NCBI RefSeq assembly: GCF_900105475.1
Contig: NZ_LT629777.1
Location: forward strand, 3,472,001-3,536,000
Length of the DNA: 64,000 bases
Source of the DNA: Pseudomonas asplenii
GTDB lineage: Bacteria > Pseudomonadota > Gammaproteobacteria > Pseudomonadales > Pseudomonadaceae
Reading direction: 5' to 3'
This document shows, one piece after another, positions 37,821 through 46,772 of the stretch. A program made the position numbers and the translations under genes. Under the pieces are notes generated by a model, which saw only the letters and a program-made list of their open reading frames with translations, had not been told where the DNA came from and did not search any database. Numbering within the stretch: the first letter of the stretch is position 1; every line of letters starts with the position of its first letter.

Positions 37821-39101
37821 CTACAGCACCAGGTGCGGCAGCCAGAGCGACAGCGCGGGGATATACGTCACCGCCATCAGTACCAGAAACAGCACGCCGT
37901 AGAACGGCAACAGCGCGCTCACGGTCTTCTCGATACTGACCTTGCCCACTGCCGAACCGACGAACAGTACCGCGCCCACCGGCGGCGTGATCAGGCCGAT
38001 CCCCAGGTTGACCAGCATGATCATGCCGAAGTGCACCGGATCGACGCCGATACCGAGAATCACCGGCATCAGGATCGGCGTGAGGATCAGGATCAGCGGT
38101 GCCATGTCCATCACCGTGCCGAGCAACAGCAGCATGGCGTTGATGCACATCAGGATCACGTAGCGGTTGTCCGACAGGGTCAGGAACAGCGTGGTGATCT
38201 TCGCCGGAATCTGCATCAGGGTCATGATGTAGCCGAAGCTGGCGGCGAAGCCGATCAGGATCATCACGATGGAGATGGTCCGCACGGTGCGATGCATCAG
38301 CTTGGGCAGTTCGCGCCATTTGTAGTCGCGGTAGATGAACATGGTCACGAAGAACGACCAGAGCACGGCGATCGCCGCCGACTCGGTGGCGGTGAAGATC
38401 CCCGAGAGAATCCCGCCGAGGATGATCACCATGGCCATCAGGCCCCACAGCGCATCGGCACAGATCTTCAGGGCCTGGCGCAGGGGAATGACTTCGCCTT
38501 TGGGGTAATTGCGCTTTTTCGCGAAGATCAGACACAGCACCATCAGGCAGGCGCTCATCAGCAGGCCCGGGACCACCCCGGCCATGAACAGCGAGGCAAT
38601 GGACACCGTGCCGCCGGCCGCCAGCGAGTAGAGCACCGAGTTGTGGCTGGGGGGCGTCAACAGGGCCTGGACCGAGCCACTGACCGTGACCGCCGTGGAG
38701 AAGTCGCGGGGGTAGCCACGCCGCTCCATTTCCGGAATCAGCACCGAGCCGACCGAGGCGGTGTCGGCCACCGACGAGCCGGAAATCGCGCCGAAGAAGG
38801 TCGAGGCCATGATGTTCACCAGCGACAGGCCGCCGCGGACGAAGCCCACTAGCACCCCGGCGAACGCCACCAGACGCCGCGACATGCCGCCTTCGGCCAT
38901 GATCGCGCCGGCGAGGACGAAGAACGGAATCGCCATCAGCGAAAACTTGTTCACCCCACCGGCGACCTGGATCATCAGGGCCTGGAACGGGATGTCGATC
39001 CACCAGGCGCCGATCAGCGCGGAAAGTCCGAGGGCATAGGCCACCGGCATGCCGATCAGGATCAGGGCGATAAAACTGCCCAACAGAATAAAGGCATCCA
39101 T
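37821..39101 (-). CDS. dctM: TRAP transporter large membrane subunit (DctM-type)
   Basis: The protein has 426 residues with twelve or so membrane segments, and typical DctM stretches (PFFVLAGAIMAEGGMSRRLVAF, ITPPVGAVLFVGSAVGK). It is the ion-coupled transport subunit of a tripartite TRAP importer. ATG 39101 overlaps the dctQ TGA by one base (a GTG directly before is possible). Context with udh and a lactonase points to a uronate as substrate. Confidence 0.92.
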   Translation of the reverse strand: MDAFILLGSFIALILIGMPVAYALGLSALIGAWWIDIPFQALMIQVAGGVNKFSLMAIPFFVLAGAIMAEGGMSRRLVAFAGVLVGFVRGGLSLVNIMASTFFGAISGSSVADTASVGSVLIPEMERRGYPRDFSTAVTVSGSVQALLTPPSHNSVLYSLAAGGTVSIASLFMAGVVPGLLMSACLMVLCLIFAKKRNYPKGEVIPLRQALKICADALWGLMAMVIILGGILSGIFTATESAAIAVLWSFFVTMFIYRDYKWRELPKLMHRTVRTISIVMILIGFAASFGYIMTLMQIPAKITTLFLTLSDNRYVILMCINAMLLLLGTVMDMAPLILILTPILMPVILGIGVDPVHFGMIMLVNLGIGLITPPVGAVLFVGSAVGKVSIEKTVSALLPFYGVLFLVLMAVTYIPALSLWLPHLVL

Positions 39102-39628
39102 CACGCGGCTTCCTCGTTTTCTTCGACCAGGTCGAAACGCACCACGCGGCGCTGGCTCTGGTCACCCAGCAGGAGTTTTTCCAGGACGAACACCAGGGTC
39201 AGGAAACCGCCCACGGGAATCGGCATGTAGGTGATGCCCACCCGCAAGGTCGGCAGCGCGCTCATGAACTGGTTCCAGGTCGAGGCACAGAGCTTTGCGC
39301 CCCAAATGGTCATGAACAGACAGATGGTCGCCATCAATACCTGGGCGAGCAGTGCGGCGGCCGAGCGCAGGGCCGGGCTCATGCGGTCGGTCAGCATGGC
39401 TACCGCCATGTGCGCCCCGGCACGGTAACTGGCGGCCGCGCCGATGAAGGTGAAAACCATCATCAGCAGGATGGCGGTCGGCTCCGGCCAGCTGGAGCCG
39501 GTGCCGAGGATGTAGCGGGCGAAAATGCCCCAGGGGATGATCAGGCTGATGGCGAGGATCGCCAGGCCCGCGACCCAGACACAGGTCATGTAGAGCCGAT
39601 CATTGATCAGCAGGACGATATTCTTCAT
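39101..39628 (-). CDS. dctQ: TRAP transporter small membrane subunit (DctQ-type)
   Basis: The protein has 175 residues and four membrane segments, matching DctQ (ISLIIPWGIFARYILGTGSSWPEPTAILLMMV). It joins the binding protein to DctM. It lies between dctP (72-base gap) and dctM (overlap). Confidence 0.9.
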   Translation of the reverse strand: MKNIVLLINDRLYMTCVWVAGLAILAISLIIPWGIFARYILGTGSSWPEPTAILLMMVFTFIGAAASYRAGAHMAVAMLTDRMSPALRSAAALLAQVLMATICLFMTIWGAKLCASTWNQFMSALPTLRVGITYMPIPVGGFLTLVFVLEKLLLGDQSQRRVVRFDLVEENEEAA

Positions 39629-39700
39629 CGGATTTCACCGTTACCCGCCGGCCCGCGCTGGGGGCGCACGCCGGTCGGACCTTCCATGTGGGTGGGGGCG

Positions 39701-40672
39701 TTACTCGACCGCTTCGATACGGGTCATCAGCTCGGCGTAGGGAGCACCGTATTTCTGGCGGATCGGGGCGGTGGCCTCATAGAAGGGCTTCTTGTCGATG
39801 TCGACGAACTCGACGCCGGCGGCCTTGAGCTTCTCTTCGCTGCTGGCCGATTTGGCATCCCACAGGGCGCGCTGTTCCAGCTGGGCCTGGCGCGCGACCG
39901 TGCGCACCAGCGCCTGCTGTTCTGGCGTGAGTTTTTCCCAGGTGGTCTTGGACATCACCAGCGGTTCCGGCAGGATCAGGTGACCGGTCAGGGCGTAGTA
40001 CTTGGCGTTCTGATAGTGGTTGTGTTCGAGCAGGGTCGGCGGGTTGTTTTCCGCGCCGTCGATCACCCCGGTCTGCAGCGCGCTGAAGATCTCGCCGGTG
40101 TCCATGGCGATGCCATTGCCGCCCATGGCATTGATGGTTTCGATGAACAGCGGGTTGCCCTGTACGCGGATTTTCATGCCCTTGAGGTCGGCCAGGCTGC
40201 GCACCGGTTTCTTGGTATAGAGGTTGCGCGTGCCGCCGTCCATCCAGGCCAGGGCGACCAGGTTGAATTCGGACTGGGTGATCTTGTCGAGAATCTCCTG
40301 GCCGATCTCGCCGTCGATGATCTTGCGCATGTGCGCCTGGTCGCGGAACACGAACGGCATGTTGAACACGTTCACGTCCGGCACCACCGGACCGACGATG
40401 CCGAGGCTGACCCGGGCCATCTGGATTGCGCCGATCTGGGTCTGTTCGACCACTTCCTTTTCCGAGCCGAGCACGCCGCCGGAGAACATCTTGAAGGTCA
40501 GTTGACCGTTGCTCTGCTGGACCAGGGCCTTGCCCATGTTTTCTTCGGCGACCACGGTCGGGTAGCCGGCCGGGTGAACATCGGCGAACTTGATTTCCAG
40601 CGCCTGGGCCAGATGGCCGAAGCCGAGAGCGAGGGGGAGTGCGGCGACAAGAAGCTTGCGTTTGAAGTCCAT
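39701..40672 (-). CDS. dctP: TRAP transporter periplasmic binding protein (DctP-type)
   Basis: The protein has 323 residues. A signal peptide (to about residue 24) is followed by the DctP fold, including DLKGMKIRVQGNPLFIETINAMGG with the Arg that holds the ligand carboxylate. The ligand is likely glucuronate or galacturonate because it is in one operon with udh. The closest confirmed relatives cannot be checked here. Confidence 0.9.
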   Translation of the reverse strand: MDFKRKLLVAALPLALGFGHLAQALEIKFADVHPAGYPTVVAEENMGKALVQQSNGQLTFKMFSGGVLGSEKEVVEQTQIGAIQMARVSLGIVGPVVPDVNVFNMPFVFRDQAHMRKIIDGEIGQEILDKITQSEFNLVALAWMDGGTRNLYTKKPVRSLADLKGMKIRVQGNPLFIETINAMGGNGIAMDTGEIFSALQTGVIDGAENNPPTLLEHNHYQNAKYYALTGHLILPEPLVMSKTTWEKLTPEQQALVRTVARQAQLEQRALWDAKSASSEEKLKAAGVEFVDIDKKPFYEATAPIRQKYGAPYAELMTRIEAVE

Positions 40673-40751
40673 GGGGTGAATCTCCGTCTTGTTGTTATTG
40701 TCTGGCTGCTTCGTTCAGAAGTTCGCTGCAGGCGCCTGCGGGCGCCGGGAG

Positions 40752-41639
40752 TCAGGCGTTGAAAAAAGGTTCCTCCAGGCCTTGGGCGCCGGGCCGCAGG
40801 GCGAATACGCCGCCAGCCAGAGGCTGGTCGTGCAGGTCGCCGGTGGGGCGGATCGAAGTGACGAACAAGGTGCTCAGGTCGCTGCCGCCGAAGGCGCACA
40901 TCGCAGGTTTTTTCACTGGCACCGCGAGGGAGCGGTCGAGGCGACCGTCGGGGGTGAAGCGATGGATCAGGCCGTCGTCGTTGCCGCAGATCCAGTAGCC
41001 GCCATCGACATCCATGGCGGCGCCGTCGGGGCGCCCGGGGTGTTGCCGCATGTCGACGAACAGCCTGCGGTTGTGCGGTGTACCGCTGTCAGGGTCGTAG
41101 TCGAAGGCCCAGATCGCTTGCACGCTGGGGTGCGAATCGGAGAGGTACATCGTCTTGCCGTCCGGGCTGAAGGCCAGGCCGTTGGGCACGACCAACTCGT
41201 CCAGCTGCGCCTTGAGCGGGGTGGTCTGCCCGGCCTCGTAGCGATACAGGGCACCTACCGCGCGGCCAGGGCCCATGTCCATCAGCATGGTGCCGGCCCA
41301 GAAACGGCCCTGGCGGTCGCAACGGCCATCGTTGAAGCGCATGCCGGGGACGGCGTGGGGCACCGTGCTCAGCAACTGGCTGTGCAACATATCATCGTCG
41401 CCGGTCTGCAGGCGGAACAGTCCGCTCTCCAGGCCGGCGATCCAGCTGCCATCCCGGTTTCGGGCGATGCAGGCGAGCATTTCTGGCGCTTCCCAGCTGC
41501 GGCTCTGACGGCTATCGGCACTCCAGCGGTGCAGGCGGCGGGCCGGGATGTCGACCCAGTAGAGTGCCTGCTCATGCACGCTCCACACCGGACTTTCGCC
41601 GGTGGCGTTGCGCGCGTCGAGAATCAATTCAGCGTTCAT
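40752..41639 (-). CDS. SMP-30/gluconolactonase-family lactonase
   Basis: The protein has 295 residues of the six-bladed beta-propeller SMP-30/regucalcin family. Glu in GESPVWSV, the metal-binding Asn in MRFNDGRCDRQGRFWAGTM and Asp in LYLSDSHP-like blades are visible. It probably opens the aldarolactone made by Udh (galactaro- or glucarolactone). It is 33 bases after udh in the same operon. Confidence 0.88.
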   Translation of the reverse strand: MNAELILDARNATGESPVWSVHEQALYWVDIPARRLHRWSADSRQSRSWEAPEMLACIARNRDGSWIAGLESGLFRLQTGDDDMLHSQLLSTVPHAVPGMRFNDGRCDRQGRFWAGTMLMDMGPGRAVGALYRYEAGQTTPLKAQLDELVVPNGLAFSPDGKTMYLSDSHPSVQAIWAFDYDPDSGTPHNRRLFVDMRQHPGRPDGAAMDVDGGYWICGNDDGLIHRFTPDGRLDRSLAVPVKKPAMCAFGGSDLSTLFVTSIRPTGDLHDQPLAGGVFALRPGAQGLEEPFFNA

Positions 41640-41672
41640 GGCGGTTCCATTGCCCGAAGGGTGGGGGCGTAC

Positions 41673-42497
41673 TCAGTCGCCGAAGGGGCCGGCTACGGCA
41701 AAGGCACCGCCCTGATAGACCAGCGTCGGGTCGTCCGCTGGTGGTGCCGGTTGGGCTTCGACCTCGGCGCGGAACGGCTCGGAGCTGTCCTTGGGCTGGT
41801 AGCCGAGGTGCGCGGCGAGATGGTTGTCCCACCAGATATAGCGGTTGCCGGAGACGCCGTAGACCACGGTGTGTCCAACGTTCGGTGTATACAGGGCGCG
41901 CTCGATCAGTTGGGTCAGGTCGTCGAAGCTCAACCAACTGCTGAGCATGCGACGGTTCTGGGGCTGGGCGAACGACGAGCCGATACGGATGCTGACGGTT
42001 TCGATGCCATAACGATCGAAGTAGAAACTGGCCATGTCTTCGCCGTAGGACTTGGACAGGCCGTAGTAGCTGTCCGGGCGGTGCGGCACGCGGGCGTCGA
42101 TGGTTTCGCTCTGCTTGTAGAAGCCGATCACATGGTTGGAGCTGGCGAAGATCACGCGTTTGACGCCGTGGCGGCGAGCGGCCTCGTAGACATGGAACAC
42201 GCCGCAGATGTTGGCGCCGAGGATCTCTTCGAACGAACGCTCCACCGAGACACCACCGAAATGCAGGATGGCGTCCACGCCTTCGACCAGTTGGTGTACC
42301 GCCTGTTTGTCGGAGAGGTCGCAAAGCTGGATTTCCTCGCGATCGTCGACTGCCGGCGCCATCTCGGTGATATCGGACAGGCGCAGGACCCGTGCATAGG
42401 GTCGCAGGCTTTCGCGCAATACCTTGCCCAGACCACCGGCCGCGCCAGTGAGCAGAAGACGGTTGAAGAGTTGCGGGGTCGGCGTTGCTGAGGTCAT
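41673..42497 (-). CDS. udh: Uronate dehydrogenase
   Basis: The protein has 274 residues of the short-chain/extended NAD-dependent family. The NAD site LLLTGAAGGLGKVL, the catalytic Tyr-Lys in DSYYGLSKSYGED and stretches such as IRIGSSF and YQGGAFAVAGPF closely resemble P. putida and P. syringae Udh. It oxidises glucuronate or galacturonate to the aldarolactone. ATG 42497 is used; the frame continues upstream over the operator and is not coding there. The ribosome site is weak. Confidence 0.93.
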   Translation of the reverse strand: MTSATPTPQLFNRLLLTGAAGGLGKVLRESLRPYARVLRLSDITEMAPAVDDREEIQLCDLSDKQAVHQLVEGVDAILHFGGVSVERSFEEILGANICGVFHVYEAARRHGVKRVIFASSNHVIGFYKQSETIDARVPHRPDSYYGLSKSYGEDMASFYFDRYGIETVSIRIGSSFAQPQNRRMLSSWLSFDDLTQLIERALYTPNVGHTVVYGVSGNRYIWWDNHLAAHLGYQPKDSSEPFRAEVEAQPAPPADDPTLVYQGGAFAVAGPFGD

Positions 42498-42539
42498 GGC
42501 TTGGCTCTGATCGGAGGTTTGTTGTTGTATTTGTCGTCC

Positions 42540-42592
42540 GTTGTCGTACGACAACTGTCTGGATTATCGTCAGCGTGAAACGGCTTTGTCAA
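42540..42592 (-). promoter_or_regulatory. udh promoter and 16-bp operator
   Basis: On the minus strand TTGACA (42592-42587), 18 bases, GATAAT (42568-42563), then the perfect palindrome GTTGTCGTACGACAAC (42555-42540) at the expected start site, 43 bases before the udh ATG. The palindrome type suits a GntR/FadR-class repressor. The oprD promoter has the same layout. Confidence 0.8.
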
Positions 42593-42662
42593 TGCAGCTG
42601 GGTGGGTGATTCGCGGTGATTACGCTGTATAGATTTTGCAAGATGTGTCGGGATGGTGCAGT

Positions 42663-42689
42663 GGGGGAGCCCGTAAACGGGCTCCCCCC
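42663..42689 (-). terminator. GC-rich stem-loop after oprD
   Basis: GGGGGAGCCCG, loop TAAA, CGGGCTCCCCC starts 8 bases past the oprD stop. The stem is 11 bases and perfect. No T-tract follows, so it may act as an RNA 3'-end stabiliser as well as a terminator. Confidence 0.6.
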
Positions 42690-42697
42690 AAGCCGCG

Positions 42698-43951
42698 TTA
42701 CAACAACGAAATCGGATAGCTGATGAACAGACGGTTTTCGTCGAATTCGTTGGTGCTGAAGTTCTTGCGGATGCTCGAGTTGCGCCAGCGGATGTTCAGA
42801 TTGCGCAAGGTGCCGCTCTGGATGGTGTAGGCCAGTTCCGACTCGCGGCCCCATTCCTTGCCGTCGGTGATTGCGCCGATGTGCACGTTGTCACCGCTGA
42901 TGTAGCGGTTCATCAGGGTCAGCCCCGGAATCCCCAGCGCGGCGAAGTTGTAGTCGTGGCGCAGTTGCCAGGATTTTTCCTGGGCGTTGTCGTAGCTGTT
43001 GTTGTAGCTGTCGTTGGCCAGGGTGCCGCCGCTGGTGCCGTTGACCCGCATCCAGGCACTCTGGCCGGTGAGCTTCTGCAGGCCGACATAGAAGGTGTTG
43101 CCGCCGTACTTGGCCGAGAACAGGCCCGACCAGGTCTTGTTCTCCAGGTCGCCGGCCAGCGCACTGCCGTCTTCCTTGCCGTAGAAGTAGCCGAGGTTGG
43201 CACCGAGGGTCCAGTCGCCCAGCGGTTGGCTATGGACGAGGTTGACGTACTGCTGGCGGTAGATGTCCTTGAGCTGGGCATTCCACAGGCCGACCATCGT
43301 GCGCTTGTCGTTGAAGGTGTATTCGCCGCCGGCAAAGTTGAAACGGTCGGAAGTGATGCCGGGCCGGCCGTTCATGAACATGTCGCTCATGCTCGAATCG
43401 TTGCGCGGGCTGTTCTTCTGGAACTGGCCGCCGTACAGCGTCAGGCCATCGATTTCCTTCGAGGTGATCTGGCCACCCTGGAAGGTCTGCGGCAGCGAGC
43501 GCCCGTCGTCGGAACGGAGGATCGGCAGTACCGGCATCCATTCGCCGACCTTCAGCTCGGTCTTGGAGATTTTCGCCTTGAGGGCCACGCCCAGGCGGCC
43601 GAAGTTGTCGGCCGGACGCCCGTCATGGTCCAGTGGCAACAGTTGCGTGCCGCCGGTGCCCTTGCCGCCATCGAGCTTCTGGGAAAAGGTGCCGAGCACA
43701 TCGGCACCAAAACCGACGGTGCCCTGGGTGAATCCGGACTTGGCGTCGAGGATGAAGCTTTGTGTCCATTCCTCGGCTTTGCCCTGAGTAAAGGCAGGGT
43801 TGGTGAAGTTGCGGTTGAAGTAGGCGTTGCGCAGATTCAGGTTGGCGCTGGCATCGTCGACGAAACCTTCGGCGCAGGCCAGGGACGGTAGGATCAGGGC
43901 GAGACTGGTGGTGCCGGACAGCAACAATGATCGAGAGGGACGAATCATCAT
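42698..43951 (-). CDS. OprD-family outer-membrane porin
   Basis: The protein has 417 residues. A signal peptide (to about residue 27, ACAEG) is followed by an OprD-type 18-strand barrel (FVDDASANLNLRNAYFNRNF, later LKVGEWMPVLPILRSDDGRSLPQTFQGG) and a C-terminal strand ending in LL rather than Phe/Trp. OprD porins take up specific carboxylates and sugars. The promoter shared with udh indicates uronate uptake. ATG 43951 or the next ATG at 43948 may be used. Confidence 0.9.
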   Translation of the reverse strand: MMIRPSRSLLLSGTTSLALILPSLACAEGFVDDASANLNLRNAYFNRNFTNPAFTQGKAEEWTQSFILDAKSGFTQGTVGFGADVLGTFSQKLDGGKGTGGTQLLPLDHDGRPADNFGRLGVALKAKISKTELKVGEWMPVLPILRSDDGRSLPQTFQGGQITSKEIDGLTLYGGQFQKNSPRNDSSMSDMFMNGRPGITSDRFNFAGGEYTFNDKRTMVGLWNAQLKDIYRQQYVNLVHSQPLGDWTLGANLGYFYGKEDGSALAGDLENKTWSGLFSAKYGGNTFYVGLQKLTGQSAWMRVNGTSGGTLANDSYNNSYDNAQEKSWQLRHDYNFAALGIPGLTLMNRYISGDNVHIGAITDGKEWGRESELAYTIQSGTLRNLNIRWRNSSIRKNFSTNEFDENRLFISYPISLL

Positions 43952-43994
43952 GAGGGTGAAGCTCCTGCGGTTTTTATTGTTATTTTCGTTATAC

Positions 43995-44046
43995 GTTGTC
44001 GTACAACATTGGGCGGATTATCGACAGTTGAAAAAAGCTTTGTCAA
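43995..44046 (-). promoter_or_regulatory. oprD promoter and operator
   Basis: On the minus strand TTGACA (44046-44041), 18 bases, GATAAT (44022-44017), then the near-palindrome GTTGTACGACAAC (44007-43995), 44 bases before the oprD ATG. On the plus strand this is GTTGTCGTACAAC. The rest of the 266-base oprD-tsx gap holds only this promoter and the tsx stem-loop. Confidence 0.78.
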
Positions 44047-44190
44047 TGTGCTGCCACATGAAAAATGCAGGAAGATCCGGAGAATATCGGTGATCCGGCT
44101 TGAACCCTTGAGTTAGAGCGGTCGGGAGTGTTTGTGCCGGGATGAGTTTTTTGCGCTTGGGCGATGAGGCTTTGGGCGGCGCTGCGAATG

Positions 44191-44209
44191 GGGAGCCCAT
44201 CGGGCTCCC
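44191..44209 (-). terminator. Stem-loop after the Tsx-like gene
   Basis: GGGAGCCC, loop ATC, GGGCTCCC lies 8 bases beyond the gene stop. It shares the GGGAGCCC core of the oprD stem-loop at 42663-42689. It has no T-tract. Confidence 0.55.
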
Positions 44210-44217
44210 GTTCGTCA

Positions 44218-45003
44218 TCAGAAGTGATACTTGACCAGCAGGCTCGCGGTGTCCTGGTTGGTCTTGAAGGCACCGGAGTCTTCGATGCCGTACTTGTTTT
44301 TCCAGTAGTCGTACTCGACACCGACGTACAACTGCTTGGCGCTCCAATGCAGAGCCTTGCCCAGGTCGTACTTGATCTGCGGGTTGAAATGCAGGTTGGC
44401 GTGGTAGGTGCCGCGTGCGGTCTGGTCGTTGTCGACTACCCAGTCCATGAACCCGTCGATCAGCACATTGGAGTCGCCCACCGGGATGGTATAGGACCAG
44501 ACCGGAGTGATCTGCCAGACGTTGTCGCCAGGGCGGTTGCCTTCGGTCTGCCGCTGGTAGAAGTTCAGCTGGAAATAATCGAAACCGGGGATCGCCAGGT
44601 CAAAACCCGGGCCGATCAGGTAGGACTCGTTGTCGCCTTCGCCGAACTCATAGGTCATGGCCAGCAGGACGTCCTTGATCGGGCCGAATTCGAGCTTCTG
44701 GTCGAGGATCTTGCCGAACGACAGGCGGGGGCTGAACTCACCGTAATAGGTGTTGGGGCCGACGTTGCCGTCTGCCTTGCCGTTGTAGAAGATTCGGTCG
44801 AGGAAGAAGAAGTTGTCGCCGTACTTCCAGGCGTCGGCGTGCTCAAAGGTCACGGTCTGCTGAATCTGCGGGTTGACCGCGAAATTCTTGCCCCACAGGT
44901 AGGTCAGGCTGTTGTTCTGCCACTGCAGCAGGTCGTCGGCCGCAGACGTTCCGCTGGCCAGCAGTGTCCCCGCGAGCATCAGGCTCGTGCAAGTACGTTT
45001 CAT
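44218..45003 (-). CDS. Tsx-like nucleoside-specific outer-membrane channel
   Basis: The protein has 261 residues from ATG 45003. A signal peptide (to about residue 21) precedes a Tsx/OmpK-like 12-strand barrel rich in aromatic residues that ends in YHF, a proper outer-membrane C-terminus. Tsx channels pass nucleosides. It is downstream of the purine permease on the same strand, so nucleoside or purine uptake is likely, although it also borders the uronate porin. Confidence 0.8.
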   Translation of the reverse strand: MKRTCTSLMLAGTLLASGTSAADDLLQWQNNSLTYLWGKNFAVNPQIQQTVTFEHADAWKYGDNFFFLDRIFYNGKADGNVGPNTYYGEFSPRLSFGKILDQKLEFGPIKDVLLAMTYEFGEGDNESYLIGPGFDLAIPGFDYFQLNFYQRQTEGNRPGDNVWQITPVWSYTIPVGDSNVLIDGFMDWVVDNDQTARGTYHANLHFNPQIKYDLGKALHWSAKQLYVGVEYDYWKNKYGIEDSGAFKTNQDTASLLVKYHF

Positions 45004-45125
45004 TTGGTTGCTCCCAAAGTTAAGAAGGTTCGACGTTGAGGTCGTCCGGCGCTCTGAGATGGCGCCTTTTTTCGGCTGTAAACGAGAGGGCGCGCAGGAT
45101 ACAGAGGCGTGCACCCGGCCTCAAG

Positions 45126-45150
45126 TGCCAGCGACAGTACGTCGCTGGCA
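45126..45150 (-). terminator. Perfect stem-loop after the NCS2 permease gene
   Basis: TGCCAGCGAC, loop AGTAC, GTCGCTGGCA is a 10-base perfect stem, 35 bases past the permease stop in the 182-base gap to the Tsx-like gene. There is no T-tract. Confidence 0.5.
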
Positions 45151-45185
45151 ACCCGTCAGGCATTGCAGTGGGGCATTGCCGGTCT

Positions 45186-46541
45186 TCAGTGCGGGGGCAC
45201 GTGACCGCTGAGGGCGGCCCGTTCGGCACCGCCGAATACGTTGAACAGCAGGTTCAGGGCTACTGCGCAGAGAGTCGCCATGGCGATCCCGCTGTGGGTG
45301 ATCGGCCCCATCCACTGTGGCAGGTGGGCGAAGAACTCTGGGCGGACCACGGGGATCAGACCCATGCCGATGCTCACGGCCACCAGCAACTGGTTGCGGC
45401 GGTCAGAGATGTCGGCTTCCTGAAGGATCTTGATGCCGGTGGCAGCCACCATGCCGAACATTGCGATGGCCGCGCCACCGAGGACCGTGGGTGGAATCGA
45501 GGCCACCAGGAAGGCCGCCTTGGGCAGCAGGCTGAGCACGATCAACAAGCCGCCGGCAACCAGGGTCACCGAACGGCAACGTACGCCGGTCATCTGCACC
45601 AGACCGATGTTCTGGGCGAACGAGGAGTGGGTGAACGTATTGAAGAAACCGGCGAGGAACGAAGCGCCGGCATCGCACAGCAAGCCGCGGCGGAGCATCC
45701 GTGGGGTGACTTCCTGGCCGGTGATTTTCCCCAGGGCGAGGAACATGCCGGTGGATTCGACGAAGATGATCACCACCACCAGGCACATCGAGAGGATCGG
45801 TGCGAGGTGGAATTGCGGCATGCCGAAGTGCATGGGCGTGACCACTTTGACCCAGGGCGCCTGAGCCAGGCCGCTGAGGTCGACCATGCCGATGGCGCCG
45901 GACAGCAGGTAGCCCAGGGCCATGCCGATCAGTACCGAGATATTGACCCAGAAACCGCGCATGAAGCGGTTGATCAGCAGGATGCTGAGCAGCACCAGGC
46001 CCGCGACCATCAGGTAGATCGGTGAGCCGAACTGCGCGACGCTGCTGCCACCGCCGGCCCAGTTGACCGCCACGGGAAACAGCGAGAGGCCGATGGCGGT
46101 GATCACCGTGCCGGTAACCAGCGGCGGAAAAAAGCGCACCACCTTGGACATGAACGGCGCAATCAGCATGCCGAAGAAACCGGCGGCGATGGTCGCACCG
46201 AAGATTCCGGGCAGGCCGATGCCGGGCATGCCAGCCATGGCTACCATGCTGCCGACGGCGGCGAAGCTGGCGCCCATCATCACCGGCATGCGGATGCCCA
46301 ACGGACCGATGCCCAAGGACTGCACCAGGGTGGCGATGCCGGCAACCAGCAGGTCGGCGTTGATCAGAAAGGCGATCTCTTCACGACCCAGGCCAGCGGC
46401 CTGTCCGATGATCAGCGGCACGGCAACGGCTCCGCCGTACATCAGCAGGACGTGTTGCAGGCCCACCAGCAGCAGTTGCAACAGGGGCAGGCGCGCAATA
46501 GCGGGGGCTTCAGGTATGCGCGGTTCGGATAGCTCGGACAT
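45186..46541 (-). CDS. NCS2-family purine (urate/xanthine) permease
   Basis: The protein has 451 residues and about 14 membrane segments. It has the NCS2 motif area in FVESTGMFLALGKITG and the QNIGLVQMTGVRCR helix that define the UraA/XanQ/UacT family. The place after puuD makes urate or xanthine the likely substrate. It lies downstream of puuD with a REP-containing gap of 231 bases. Confidence 0.88.
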   Translation of the reverse strand: MSELSEPRIPEAPAIARLPLLQLLLVGLQHVLLMYGGAVAVPLIIGQAAGLGREEIAFLINADLLVAGIATLVQSLGIGPLGIRMPVMMGASFAAVGSMVAMAGMPGIGLPGIFGATIAAGFFGMLIAPFMSKVVRFFPPLVTGTVITAIGLSLFPVAVNWAGGGSSVAQFGSPIYLMVAGLVLLSILLINRFMRGFWVNISVLIGMALGYLLSGAIGMVDLSGLAQAPWVKVVTPMHFGMPQFHLAPILSMCLVVVIIFVESTGMFLALGKITGQEVTPRMLRRGLLCDAGASFLAGFFNTFTHSSFAQNIGLVQMTGVRCRSVTLVAGGLLIVLSLLPKAAFLVASIPPTVLGGAAIAMFGMVAATGIKILQEADISDRRNQLLVAVSIGMGLIPVVRPEFFAHLPQWMGPITHSGIAMATLCAVALNLLFNVFGGAERAALSGHVPPH

Positions 46542-46670
46542 GCAACACCTCGGAGGTTTTTTATTCTTGTGGCCTTGGCGCTGTGTGGTTGCGGACAGCG
46601 CTTCGGGTTGCCGGGTAACGCAAGCGTTTCACTGCGGGTCGCTGATCTCGCGTTCGCCCGCTGACCACCT

Positions 46671-46747
46671 GTGGGAGCGAGCTTGCTCGCGAAGCCTTTG
46701 ACGCCCTTGAGGGCCCTTTCGCGGGCCAGTCGGATCGCCGCATCGCC
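46671..46747 (-). repeat. REP element between puuD and the NCS2 permease gene
   Basis: GTGGGAGCGAGCTTGCTCGCGAA (hairpin GCGAGC-TT-GCTCGC at 46677-46690) is a classic Pseudomonas REP. It is followed by CCTTTCGCGGGCC and the 20-mer AGTCGGATCGCCGCATCGCC (46728-46747), which recurs at 48836-48855. Confidence 0.7.
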
Positions 46748-46772
46748 TGCTCCTGCTGGGCCTTGGTGTCCC

